DNA of 64,000 nucleotides, taken from the NCBI GenBank assembly GCA_027579435.1, contig JANBPK010000777.1, positions 62,001-126,000 of the forward strand. The letters run 5' to 3'. Each line of letters begins with the position of its first letter. Position 1 is the first letter of the stretch. Made by a program: the position numbers and the translations under genes. The notes under the pieces are model-generated. The model was not told the DNA's origin. It did not search any database and worked only from the letters and a program-made list of their open reading frames with translations. This DNA comes from Candolleomyces eurysporus. Lineage: Eukaryota; Basidiomycota; Agaricomycetes; Agaricales; Psathyrellaceae. This document shows, in pieces, positions 47,590 to 58,026 of the stretch.

Positions 47590-49955
47590 CTACAATTTGC
47601 TCGAAGCCACCCACTGACTCCTACTTCCATCCTCCTCAAGCACACAAGCCAACGTCCCTTCCCCAACAACCGCCCCAACCTTAACACCCTTCCCAGGCCT
47701 CTCGACAAACCCATCAAACGGAGCCACAACCGAGTTTTCCATCTTCATCACACTCAACACCACAAGCGCCTCGCCTTTCCTAACACGCGACCGTTCCCTA
47801 TCCTTTGTCGAATTTGAGGAGCCTCCTTTCTGCGGAGATAGAAGCGCAGAGTGCACCTCCACGACCTTGCCCGTCAACGGCACCCCAACATGCCTCGCAT
47901 CATTCGGGTCCGCCAACTCGAACTCCCCAGCACTCCCAACCGCAGCCGATGTGCTCTGCTCGAGCTTAAACGCCAATTGCGGTGTACTAGACGATAAAGT
48001 TGTCTGTAAAACACCCGAAAGCATTTCAGGGAATGCGTTCCTCCCAATACTCGATAGCGTCAGCGTATGCTTCGTCTCCAATTCTTTCTGGTCGGGAGGG
48101 GACAGTGTGAGCGTGAACAGTGAGCCTGGTTGAAGCATTGTAATCGTCGCTCCTCCGCCACCACCTCCGCTCGCTGCTGGTCCAGTGGGACTCGAATTCC
48201 CCGCAGGGGCGAACCCTAACCCCCTAGGCACAACCCTCTCCCCGACGGCGTTATTCCCCAGCTCGAGAATCATAGCAGCATTCCGCTCAAGCCAAAGGGT
48301 ATCAATATCCCCCGTCGACCAATCGGGATGCTCCAGGACCCCAGCGAGCACAGCGGCGTTCGTCCTGACTGCACTCATCCCGCTTCCGCTCCCAAGGTTG
48401 GTGTTGCCAAGACTAAACTCCCGGACCACCCTCCTCGCTTTCTGCGTCATCTCCTCAAAACTCCTCCCTCTAACAACAAACTTGGCAAGGAGCGAATCAA
48501 ACTCCGTCCCAACCGTCCACTCAGCAGGACCATGTCCGTTACTCGAGAGCCACGTATCGATTCGAACGCCCCGGCCTGCGGGCCAGGTGAGGTCCGCAGC
48601 ACGGATGGTGCCCGGAGAGAGCTGGAAATTCTTCGAGGGGTCTTCAGCTGTCAGACGGAGCTGGACAGCAAAAGCAGTGGGATGTGGGAGAGGTTTATCC
48701 AGGTATAAGGTGCGGAGAGAAGTGTCGGGAGTGAAGAGGAGAAGTTGGGCTCGAAGGAGGTCGAAGTCGACGACTTCCTCTGTAGGTAGATATACATAGA
48801 GGACAAGATGAGTGAGTAGAAGAAGGGAGTGAAGAGGCAAATGCGAGAACGTACCGGTCACTGTATGCTCGACTTGGACTCGAGGGTTGATTTCGAGAAA
48901 GACCCATTCACCGGTCTTTGAGTTTACGAGAAACTCGAACGTTCCGAGACCCTTGTACCAAAGCTCGGTTGCCAGAGAAAGCGAGGCGTTTATCAGGGGT
49001 TGTACACCCGAGCGAGGTAGGCGTGAGGGTGCTGTCTGCAAGGAAATCAATATCTTGAACCAATTAGAGAAAGCGTACGTACCTCTACAATCTTCTGGAA
49101 CCTGACATAAGGGAAATCGTTACCAAATGTGTCTGAATATAAAAGGGAAATGGCTCACCGTCTTTGAACACTACATTCTCTCTCCCAAAGATGGTTGACC
49201 CTCCCAGTCCCATCCCCAATAATCTGAACCTCGATATGCTTCCAACCAGGCCCCGTCAAGGCCTTCTCCACAAAAACTTGCTTCGAAGGACTCTCTCCTA
49301 AACACCTATTGAAGGCTTCGTCCACATCTTCGGCTCTGGACACGACTCGAATGCCTCTCCCGCCTCCACCGTCAAGCGCTTTGATCATGACAGGGTACCC
49401 GACCTGCTGACCAAAGGTTAGGACGTCCTGGGAGGAGGAAACACGTCTTCCTGGAGCAATATTGACTTTCAGAGCGGTCGCTAGTTCCCGCGAAAGCATC
49501 TTGTCTGATGCGATGCGAAGGGTATCAGGGGACGGTCCAACGAAGGTGATGGCTGGAGCGCATTTTGAGAGTGATTGGGACAATTCAGGGTTCTCACTCA
49601 GGAACCCGTAGCCTGGGTGAACGTGAGTGCATTTGGCTCTAGATATTACATGTTTAGTTCCAACTTTGACAACATGATTTTGGATTGAAGCCTCACCGAG
49701 AAGCAATCGCAGCAATGACTTCGACATTCATAAAATCCCCTACGCTCTCGAGCTTGACAGCTTCATCTGCATAGGCTGCATGGCTCGCATCTTTGGAGAG
49801 ATATACAGCAACCGTGGACCATCCCAGTTCGCGAGCAGAACGTAGGATTCGAATGGCAACTGGACGTTACAGGGGCATGAGTAACGCTTTGGATAGATAC
49901 GAGGGCAAGTGCACTCACTTTCGCCTCTGTTTGCGACCAGGACCTTTGATACCAT
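47590..49955 (-). CDS. Biotin carboxylase plus biotin carrier subunit of an acyl-CoA carboxylase
   Basis: This subunit carboxylates biotin using ATP and bicarbonate, for transfer to an acyl-CoA by the partner encoded next door. It starts MVSKVLVANRGE at 49955; the second exon continues IAIRILRSARELGWS, completing the classic ANRGEIAIRI start. Further motifs are THVHPGYGFLSENPEL, the ATP-grasp glycine loop ALDGGGGRGIRVVS, HLWERECSVQRR, and FLEINPRVQVEHTVT with catalytic Glu, Asn and Arg. The biotin site VMKMENSVVAPFDG lies near 47735-47755, with Met-Lys-Met around the biotinylated Lys. A BT-like linker of about 200 residues lies between. Length (roughly 700 residues) matches MCC, PCC or GCC alpha subunits. 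Which acyl-CoA it uses cannot be decided. It is not pyruvate or acetyl-CoA carboxylase, as no carboxyltransferase is fused. Confidence 0.88.
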
Positions 49956-50151
49956 TGCGGGGAAAGATAACTAGAGTCCGGTGTGGGTATGGGGAATGCG
50001 GGGGGCGGGGAAGCTGTTCATCTTGATTTCGAGGGTCGAGAGCACCGGTTACTCTCGATGCCGATGTTAGGGGCTCGGTCAATCCCATCAAGTTTCCCCA
50101 CATCCTGAAATCCCAGACCGAATCTAGACGTAGGTGCATCCTCTCACAGCC
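49956..50151. promoter_or_regulatory. Shared divergent promoter of the two carboxylase genes
   Basis: Only 196 bp separate the two start codons. The tract is G-rich (GGGGAATGCGGGGGGCGGGG near 49987) and has no TATA box. Such a short shared region would give joint control of the two subunits, which is inference. Confidence 0.6.
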
Positions 50152-52628
50152 ATGCCCGACGACGTCAAAGACCAGAACGCTAGCAAGGAGCCCAGCGTAG
50201 ATGATGATGGCAAGAGTTGGGAGGTGCGCTCACCATTTCTCACGACGGCTCTGCACTCAACCGCGTCGCGTCCAACCCATAGGGACCTCTTCGGCAACTC
50301 CGCTTTCAACAACAGCTTGTTCGTTCTCCCAATACCAAAGATCGAGGATACGTACGACAGAAGGCCAACAACAAGCTTTGGGTCCGGGAGCGACTAGACG
50401 CGTTTCTGGACCAGAATTCGTTCACCGAGGTTGGGTCTATCACCGGACAGCCAGTGTTTGACGAGAAGACTGGGAAGTTGGTCTCATTTGTACCTGCGTA
50501 TGCAAATCATCTTCCTTTCTACATAAGGCTTTCTCATCTGACATGCATTCGTGCTCAGGAACTCTGTGACAGGATGGGGCAAACTCGATGGCCGCAAGGT
50601 TTTCGTTACAGCCGACGATTTCAGCGTCAGGGGTGGACACGCTGACGGAGGAATCATGAATAAACCTATCTACGGAGAAGTTAGCACTTCTATTTCTAAA
50701 CCTTGTAGGCTCTGGAACCTGATGCACCTTTAGACAGTAGCGAGACGTGCTCGCGTTCCGTTGGTAAGAAATGCTTGTCTCTACACATCTTCAACAGTTA
50801 TTGAGGTGAAAAATAGATTCGTTTGCTCGATGGGTCAAGCGGTGGTGGAAGTGTCGCACTATGTAGGCAGCTATTCAGTTTCTCTCTCCAATTGGCTGCG
50901 TCATGACGACTGCTCTCTTGCTAGACCTGTCCATGGGATCGACCTACATACCACAGATGAACATCCTCAGCAATAGCATTGAGGCTCTCTCTGTCATCCC
51001 GGTCGTTTCGGCTCTTCTTGGTCCCGTCGTGGGACTAGCTGCAGCGAAAGCTGCTATCAGTCATTTCAGGTAACGCTTGAGTCGCTCCAAAATGCATCCT
51101 TTTAATTGACTGGAATTGTATTATAGCGTCATGGTCAAAGACCTGAGCCAGGTACCCACCTTCGTCCCATCTCCCAACCCCCACGCAACTCACCTATGCT
51201 TTTAGCTCTTCGCAGCCGGTCCACCCGTAGTCAAACAAGCCACCTTCGAAGACCTCTCAAAGTCTGATCTCGGCGGGTGGGACATCCACGCGACCAATGG
51301 AACTGTGGACAACGTCGCTTCTTCCGAATCCGATGCCTTCCAACAAATTCGTACCTTCCTTTCGTACCTTCCATCTTCCATGTTCTCGTTACCTCCCGTC
51401 CTACCATGTAAGGACCCTGCAGATCGTCGAGACGAGGGACTCTTTGATATCATCCCGAGGAGACGATCAAGGCCGTATGACATTCGGAAAATCATTAACG
51501 CCGTAGTTGATGTCAATGTCGCTCCCGACGAAGACGGGGGCGCTGTGTCAACGTTCTTCGAGATTGGGGCGTATTGGGGAAGGAGTATCGTCACTGGATT
51601 GGCGCGCATATCAGGCCGACCGATCGGTGTCTTGACTAGTGATTGCAAAGTCAATGGAGGTAAGTCCAAACTACTGCTTTCGTTCGAGGCAAAAGTTTTA
51701 TGCTCATGTTGACATTCAGGCGCCATTGACGCCATGGGCAGTCAAAAGACTGCCAAGTTCGTCAACCTCTGCAACCATTTCGGGTACGCTCAATGTCTTC
51801 ATGGTCTATCTTCTTGATATGGTGGAATCTCACCTCACTTACAGACTGCCAATCCTCAACCTCGTCGACCAACCAGGTTTCGCTATTGGTAAGTAACACA
51901 CGAATTTTAACTTTCCCTCAAATTCGAATTAAAGGTCGCCGAACGAGCTAATAACTGGCGGTGTTGTTAGGTTCGCAGGCAGAAAGAATGGCCACAATCA
52001 GGCACGGTGCAGCGGCGATGGTCGCCATGTACAACGCCTCCGTCCCATTCTACACCATCATCATCCGCCGAGCATTCGGTGTAGCCGGGTGTGCTTTCGC
52101 GGACCCGGAAAACGGGAAAGGGATCCGTGTCGCATGGTGCGTCACTTTCTCCGTCTGCCTCTCTCCCAGTTCATCAGCTGAATACTCGTTTTGAAGGCCT
52201 TCGGGTGACTGGGGCTCCCTACCCCTCGAAGGCGGCATCGAAGCCGCGTACAAACGCCAACTCGACCTGGCAGGGTCCGAGTCCCCCGAAGCCCGGGAAA
52301 AGCTCATGGCGGAGCTCCTCGACAAGTTCGAGGACGTTCGGAGTCCCCAGAAGACGGCGAATAAGTTTGGGATTGAGGAGATTATTGATCCCAGGGATAC
52401 GAGGCCTTTGGTTTGTGAGGTAAGCAGTAAACCTACTCCTTCTTCTCATAATATCATCATTCCCTGGTCCGAATGTGACGAATGCTAACGATGTTTCTTT
52501 TGCGTTATGTTTTGCTTTGACAGTGGGTGGAGCATGTATATGGAACGGTGCTACCGCAGCTGGTTACATACAAACAAGCAACTGTTATCGGCGATAGCGT
52601 CCCTCCAGGCCGTGGGTATAAGCTTTAA
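50152..52628 (+). CDS. Carboxyltransferase subunit of an acyl-CoA carboxylase
   Basis: This subunit moves the carboxyl group from biotin to an acyl-CoA (MCC/PCC beta, crotonase fold). Exon 1 is 50152-50223 (MPDDVKDQNASKEPSVDD). Exon 2 starts at 50283 and runs into QKANNKLWVRERLDAFLDQN. Later exons give NSVTGWGKLDGRKVFVTADD, RLLDGSSGGGSVA (CoA-side glycine loop), LGPVVGLAAAKAAISHFS, RRRSRPYDIRKIINAVVD, FEIGAYWGRSIVTGLARISG, LPILNLVDQPGFAIG and RRAFGVAGCAF. The last two carry the family's Gly-rich oxyanion signatures. The gene ends ATVIGDSVPPGRGYKL at 52628. The product is about 550-600 residues, as expected for the family. Its head-to-head position with the biotin carboxylase gene supports a two-subunit enzyme. 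MCC is the likeliest by analogy with other fungi, but the substrate is open. Confidence 0.88.
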
Positions 52629-54105
52629 CGCGAACCCTCTTTCTCTCTGTGTTGCACATGTTATCGAAGACTCACTGTCGAAATTCCATAGCATTTTTCA
52701 TCTTATTTCCATGCTGTCTGTCAATGAGTGGAAGAACGTCGGAGATGTTGATTGTGTAGGTGCGTATTTCTTACTGTATCTGGGGAGAAGCCTGTGGGTG
52801 GCACTTCGATGGAATCAACTTGCATACGATCTTCTTCCGAGAGAGTCACCCTCCATCTTAATAGATCCAGAGGCACTCAGCCAGTCTATTGAGAAGCAGG
52901 GCAGAACGCCTAATCATTAATCATGATCCATGATCGAGGCAGCCTGATATCCACTCTATAGATTCCAAGAGAAGATGTGTATTGAAGATAGAGAGGAGAT
53001 CCATAGGTCGGATTATACTCGGTCCGTGCACCTCTTCTTGTGCTAAATCCTATGCCGCTGATTGGGACTGACACGTATGTGTGTTCCATTCCAGTTGATA
53101 CGATGCAACGGGCGTCTGTGCTCAAGTTCAATCTCTCAAATTTGGGGTGCTCGCCGGCAACATATCTGGAAGCGATCACCATGCATCAACGATGCGTGAA
53201 TGAATGGACAATGATGCGTGACTAGCGGCTGTTTGAGGCAACCTTTCTATCTAAGGCAGGCAATCCCACATCCGGATTGCGATGTATGTACTGGAAGTTT
53301 TTTCCAACTTCTTGGATGGTACACCGGCACTCGCACCCAAGCTTTGCCCTCCTACTCTTTTGAGAAGGAAGCCGCCTGGAAGGGTGCACGGAGCTTGCAA
53401 GCAGGCGGCTTTCTCCACACATGAAGTTCTTGAGAAGCAGACCCTTGAAAGGGTGCACGGAGCTTCAAACAGCTCTCCTCACGTACAAAGTTCTTGAGAA
53501 GGAAACCCTTGAAACGGGTTTGAACGGGCCGCCGTTGGGAGAATGGGTGAGTTTCCGACTCGCTATGGTGTATCGTGATCAATCCGAGAGAAAGAAAGGA
53601 AGAAGTTTCTATTGGAAGAAGAAGAGGGCGAGCGACAAGTGAGTTCTGTACGGTGAGTAGAAGGAGATGTGATTACTAACCACCTATCGCAGGCTGTGGC
53701 CTATAATATGATCTTCTTCTCATCGCCCGTACTGATTCGAACGTTCGAGGCGCTGAAAGCAAGTCCATCTGATGGTTTCGGGAAAATCGCGACCCCTTCA
53801 GCGGAAGCGAGAAACAAGAAACTTATCTTTCACAGCGAACGAGTGTCTAGATGCTCTCATCCTCCTACTCGGCACCAACGGCTGCTGCCCTAGACCTCGA
53901 GAGAATGCCTCAATGTGACGTTGTTGGATGCCCCACGGACGTTGTATACTCAAAAGTCGCGTTTTTTCGCCACCCGGAAGTTGTATGGTGTGTGTAATTA
54001 TAACTTCTTGTATGAGCCAAGTCTACTACCGTGCACACGGGCTTACTTTCTTATGTTAGTTCTGGTGGCCGCGGCCGGGCTTTGCTGATCATACATCCTT
54101 TCGCA
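52629..54105. other. Stretch with a minisatellite and a possible small gene
   Basis: A possible exon pair lies at about 53575-53638 and 53693-53893, with a GTGAGT donor and a CAG acceptor. It reads EKERKKFLLEEEEGERQ then AVAYNMIFFSSPVLIRTFEA and stops at 53893. No domain or convincing start was found. A 64-bp tandem repeat is listed separately. Confidence 0.3.
53354..53525 (+). repeat. Minisatellite, about 64-70-bp unit, 2.5 copies
   Basis: The unit begins TTGAGAAGGAAGCC / TTGAGAAGCAGACC / TTGAGAAGGAAACC and contains AAGGGTGCACGGAGCTT in the first two copies. The copies start near 53358, 53427 and 53491; the third is cut short. An open frame runs through the first two, but its repeated text has no known domain. 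Confidence 0.7.
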
Positions 54106-54680
54106 GATAGCTAATTACCCTCCTCCATCTTCCTCGGGAGAGAACGGGGGGAGCGCTAGCCAAGCCAAACTCGAGTTGGACTGTGCAGTTACGCTCCCAC
54201 TGCGGAGAACTCAGTTCCGAATGTCAGCTCACGGGAGTTGGGTTAGCTTGGATTACACATCTTCTCGCAGCAGATCAGCTGTTTTCTAATCTCCTTCGGA
54301 ATGATTCAAACGCATCCCCGACACCCTCGCTGGACCCTGGTGTCAGGTAAGGTAAGTTGTGCGGCGGGCGAGCTAATTATAGATGTCACTGTGATTTCAG
54401 AGTTTCCAAGTTGTCCGGGAATCGGGTATCCAAAACTTCAAAGGTGTCCTGGGTCCCAAAAGTTGTTGACTCATCCCCGACTTCCACCGACGACGTATGC
54501 AACGACGTCATGGAAATGGCCAAAGGAGTACGGGGACTGGGCAGACGTCCTCAAAGTAGCATGCTCTTCCAAAGCCCCCTTCACCCTGAAATTTTTGGTC
54601 CATTCAAAGGACGTTTTACGGCAAAGAAGCGAAGCAAGATGACTGAGGACAAAACCAAAACTAGCTTCTTACATATCTGA
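54106..54680 (+). CDS. Unrecognised Ser-rich protein, 5' end uncertain
   Basis: Two exons join in frame: one opening after a possible acceptor near 54108 and ending at 54346 (donor GTAAGG), and 54401-54680. Together they encode about 170 residues with no stop, containing LAWITHLLAADQLFSNLLRN, then a Ser/Lys-rich part (VSKLSGNRVSKTSKVSW) and a basic end (FTAKKRSKMTEDKTKTSF). No start codon precedes the first exon in frame, so upstream exons may exist, or the internal Met at 54301 (another frame) is used. I recognise no domain. Confidence 0.35.
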
Positions 54681-55180
54681 ATCGCAATCACTACCGCTTT
54701 CGAGCAGAGATTACTTTTTCTCTATCGCACCTGAAATGCCGGTGAAAGACCCTGCCTCGACCACGAGGGGTAATCCCAAAAGACCTAGCTAGTATGGAAT
54801 TAGTCGAGGGATAGAGCTAATACAGTATTGTACAACAATGGCATATATAACAATGGAAACGACAATGCAGCGGTGTGTGTGTGAGGGTAGGCATGTAGTA
54901 GTATGGAGGCGGTGGTGAGGAGGTGGTGAGAGGAGAGGAGGTAGCAATGCAATAAAGATGAAAGATGACGAGCGATACGCGATACAATAGAAATACACAA
55001 TGCAAATTGTCCCCGAGGACCAAATCCCAGAAATCATAACATAACGTTAGCACAGCGAAAAAAGAAGGACCCGTACGTAGGTAGGTGGGTAATAGACCTG
55101 AGTCACAAACGTGAGGTAGTAACACAGAGTGTTGACGTTCACGAGAGCCCAAGAGATAGATGCCTTGGTATGTACCACAG
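54681..55180. other. Convergent 3' flanks, simple GT-rich tract
   Basis: No gene. A TGTGTGTGTGAGGG tract lies near 54874, followed by a GAGG-rich region to 54950. Minus-strand hydrophobic open frames across it are products of this skewed composition. Confidence 0.4.
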
Positions 55181-55630
55181 CTACCGCTGACGATACCTCT
55201 GGCTGGTGTAATACGACGACGGTGAGGGTCTCGACGGCTGCGATGGGATTCTGGATTTTCGGGGGTCGGCCGTAAACTTCCTTAGCCGTTCCATAAGGCC
55301 TTTCGCAAGGAACACAGTATCATTCTCCTCTTCATAGCGGAGGAGAGAGTCGTCTATGGGTTCGATGACTTGGAAATCCGCCGGATGCAGTGTGGCACTC
55401 TCGGCGAAGCGGAAGATGGTGATGAATTCGTGTCTGAAGATGTTCACGTCGATGGGTGTGAAAGCGGAGGGTGGCGTTGCACCAGACACTGTAAGTGTAG
55501 CTCTATGTCAGAAGGCTTGTCACTCGGAACAACTAGGTCGTACGTACTTTGCACAAGACAAATGTCGCCTCTGACTCGAGCAAAGGCGAACTGGCCGTCA
55601 TATANGGGGGGCAGGATAGGCACTCGACAT
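55181..55630 (-). CDS. Small unrecognised acidic protein
   Basis: Two exons, 55630-55548 and 55488-55181, join at a GTACGT donor and a TTACAG acceptor. The start reads MSSAYPAP. The main part reads FTPIDVNIFRHEFITIFRFA and IEPIDDSLLRYEEENDTVFL, then LAKGLMERLRKFTADPRKSR, and ends in a Ser/Arg/Tyr-rich tail (SSYYTSQRYRQR). It is about 145 residues in all. The frame of the first exon fits only if one base is added or removed at the C run beside the N at 55605. No family is recognised. The regular spacing of charged and hydrophobic residues suggests a folded domain. Another isolated open frame (56540-56199, minus) lies upstream and is not joined. Confidence 0.5.
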
Positions 55631-58026
55631 GTTTTTCAAAGAGGAGGGGGTCGCAGGTAGTGGGGCGAAGCTTAGTGTCATGATTCGGCGAAGAGGAGCG
55701 AAAAAATTAAGCTCCCCCGACAAGCGATGCAGAGAGTTTTATAGATGAACGACATGCTCGGGCCACGAGGGAGAAGGGTATATCTTTTGAGCGGGCCAAA
55801 AGTAGATCTTCCATCTTCGATGATGAAACCCTGCCTCCATTGGGACTTTTAGTGATGATGAAACCCTGGACCGCGGCGGTGTCTTTCTACATCCCGTAGT
55901 GATGACGGCTTGGCAAGTTCCTGCGTTCTCCTTATGACGATCGATTCTTGCACTGATCGTCCATCTCTTCACAGCACATCGGCTCATGTGAATCTAGAGG
56001 GCTGGTTTTGGGGTGAGCTTAGACATCCAAGTGGAAGATACCGTCGAGGATAGATACCGGTGCCGAGCGGCGAGAACTTTGACTAGGTCGCTTAGACCCG
56101 TTCACGTCGCTCTATACACGAAAAGAGACCGTAGTGAAAGGGTGTTTTTCTATTAGCAAGCAAGCGGTCAGAGGCTTACCTTTTTTTACCCCTTCCCTTC
56201 AAAGCCTCCAAGCCGCGGATCGTGAATCCGACGGGCTCACTCTGTAGCGAGCTCGCGACGTATACAGCAATCCTGTCTTATCTCTTCCCGACCTAGATTG
56301 GGCCTCCTGGGCCTCGAAGACGTATGGATCCACTGGGAAGTTCTTGTGAGGGGCGCCCAGAATCGCTTCCCTGCGAACCAATACCAGGGGAAGTACTTCC
56401 ACCCACAAACCATAATTTGGAAAGGAAACAGAAACTTCAAAAGCCTCCGAGCCAACCAAATCATGGGATGAGATTAGAAATTGGTCGGGTGAAGAGAGAT
56501 GCTCAGATAGTAGATGATAGCAATAGCCATTCATCCCCATCCACCCGAGGTCGTGTGACCCGCCATCGATGATATCTGGGACCTACGACGCCATCTACGT
56601 GTGGAGTAAACGCAATCATCGTCAGCGTATACTCGCAAGTGACGACAAACCAGATAACGGACTGCGGGGAAAGCTGGCTTGTGGGGTTGTGTGACGAATT
56701 GCTCGTGAAAGTGTCTGTCCAAAAGGGTCTGACAGGCAATAGAACGTCCCAAACGTTAACGCCGACCCAAGGCCAAGTACTACGCATTGAGGCCTGAGGC
56801 GCTGCAGGAATGAAACCCTATGGAAATTACAAGTGCCAGGTTTTTTTCCCATCACACGCCGCATAACTGCTGTATACCAAGCCTTGAACGTTCCTTAATC
56901 AGCAGACAGCATACTCAGCATGCCTCATGCAGGCGGCAGAAGGGCGCTTCAAGCGAGGGTTCCTGGCCGTAAATGCAGTTTTCTTTCATTGATGAATGAA
57001 TGTTAATATACGAATACATGAACACATGTATGCAGTCCTTGATGGTGGTGTTCTTTCATAACACTGACCAATCTTGAACGACTGTTTGAAGCTAGAAACG
57101 TGCCAAGAACGCATCGAGGCGAGGCAGGCTCCAGACTCGGACTCAGAAAGCTCATAATTAGAAAGTAATGTAACGTCTTGGACATATGATGATTGCGGGT
57201 TAATGTTGAGCATCATATACGTACACCAAGCCTTCAAGTTCCTGTTAATAGCAACGGATCTAGCCTGTATGTCATTTATGAGTCATGTCATACCCACTGG
57301 CGTTGACGGAAGGCTGTCAAAACGTTGGAGTCCACGCTCGTTCCATGGAGCGCTCGGAATAGCATGGCATCTCGAAGCTTATCGTACCTTGACAAGTCCA
57401 ACCCGCTTCCGAAAGCTCCAGTCCGTGACGAAACCGAGACGTCTGTCGCTGATCATTTTCCTTGTTTAAAAAAAAACAAGACGCCGTGGACCGCTTATCC
57501 CTTGATGAGACCCGCGGGCCCAAGAACAAAATCAGCATCTTACAAGTAGCCGATTCTGCGTTTGGTCTAAGCGCCCAACATTCTCCCTATCGGTCTTGAA
57601 AGAAACACCAAACGGCCTAAAACACAAGAAGACCTAAAAGGAGAGAAGCTCTTGAACAAGTTGATCATCTCCCGAGCATGATCTTCGAGCGAAGGATGGT
57701 AGGGATCTACTCATCACGAATGTTCAGTGGTAAATTTAAACAAGCGCCTCCTGCCTCGTCTTGAACGCGATCGAGCCTTCAAACGCCGTTATCCTAGTTC
57801 AGCGATTAATGCTAGTGATGGAATTACACTCTAGAAGATCTAATTAGTGTACTCTACATACAGATTACCGTCTATGTACTTTTAATGACATGAGGAGGGG
57901 AGGGGAGGAGGATATGAGTGAGGATGCCAATACATGATAGTGACGTGTCGACCCAATCGATAGCAAATAGTAAAGCATAGCATAGTGTGATAGAATAACC
58001 TTCAATAAGGATAGCGCCGAGCTGGT
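55631..58026. other. Long gene-poor stretch
   Basis: Nothing recognised. The longest minus-strand open frame (56540-56199, 113 residues; LGAPHKNFPVDPYVFEAQEA) has no partner exons or domain. The remaining frames are short and overlap on both strands. Confidence 0.35.

Noticed and set aside
54800..55037. Minus-strand hydrophobic open frames (Ser/Leu/His-rich)
   Set aside because: They come from a GT/GAGG simple-sequence tract; several frames are open at once.
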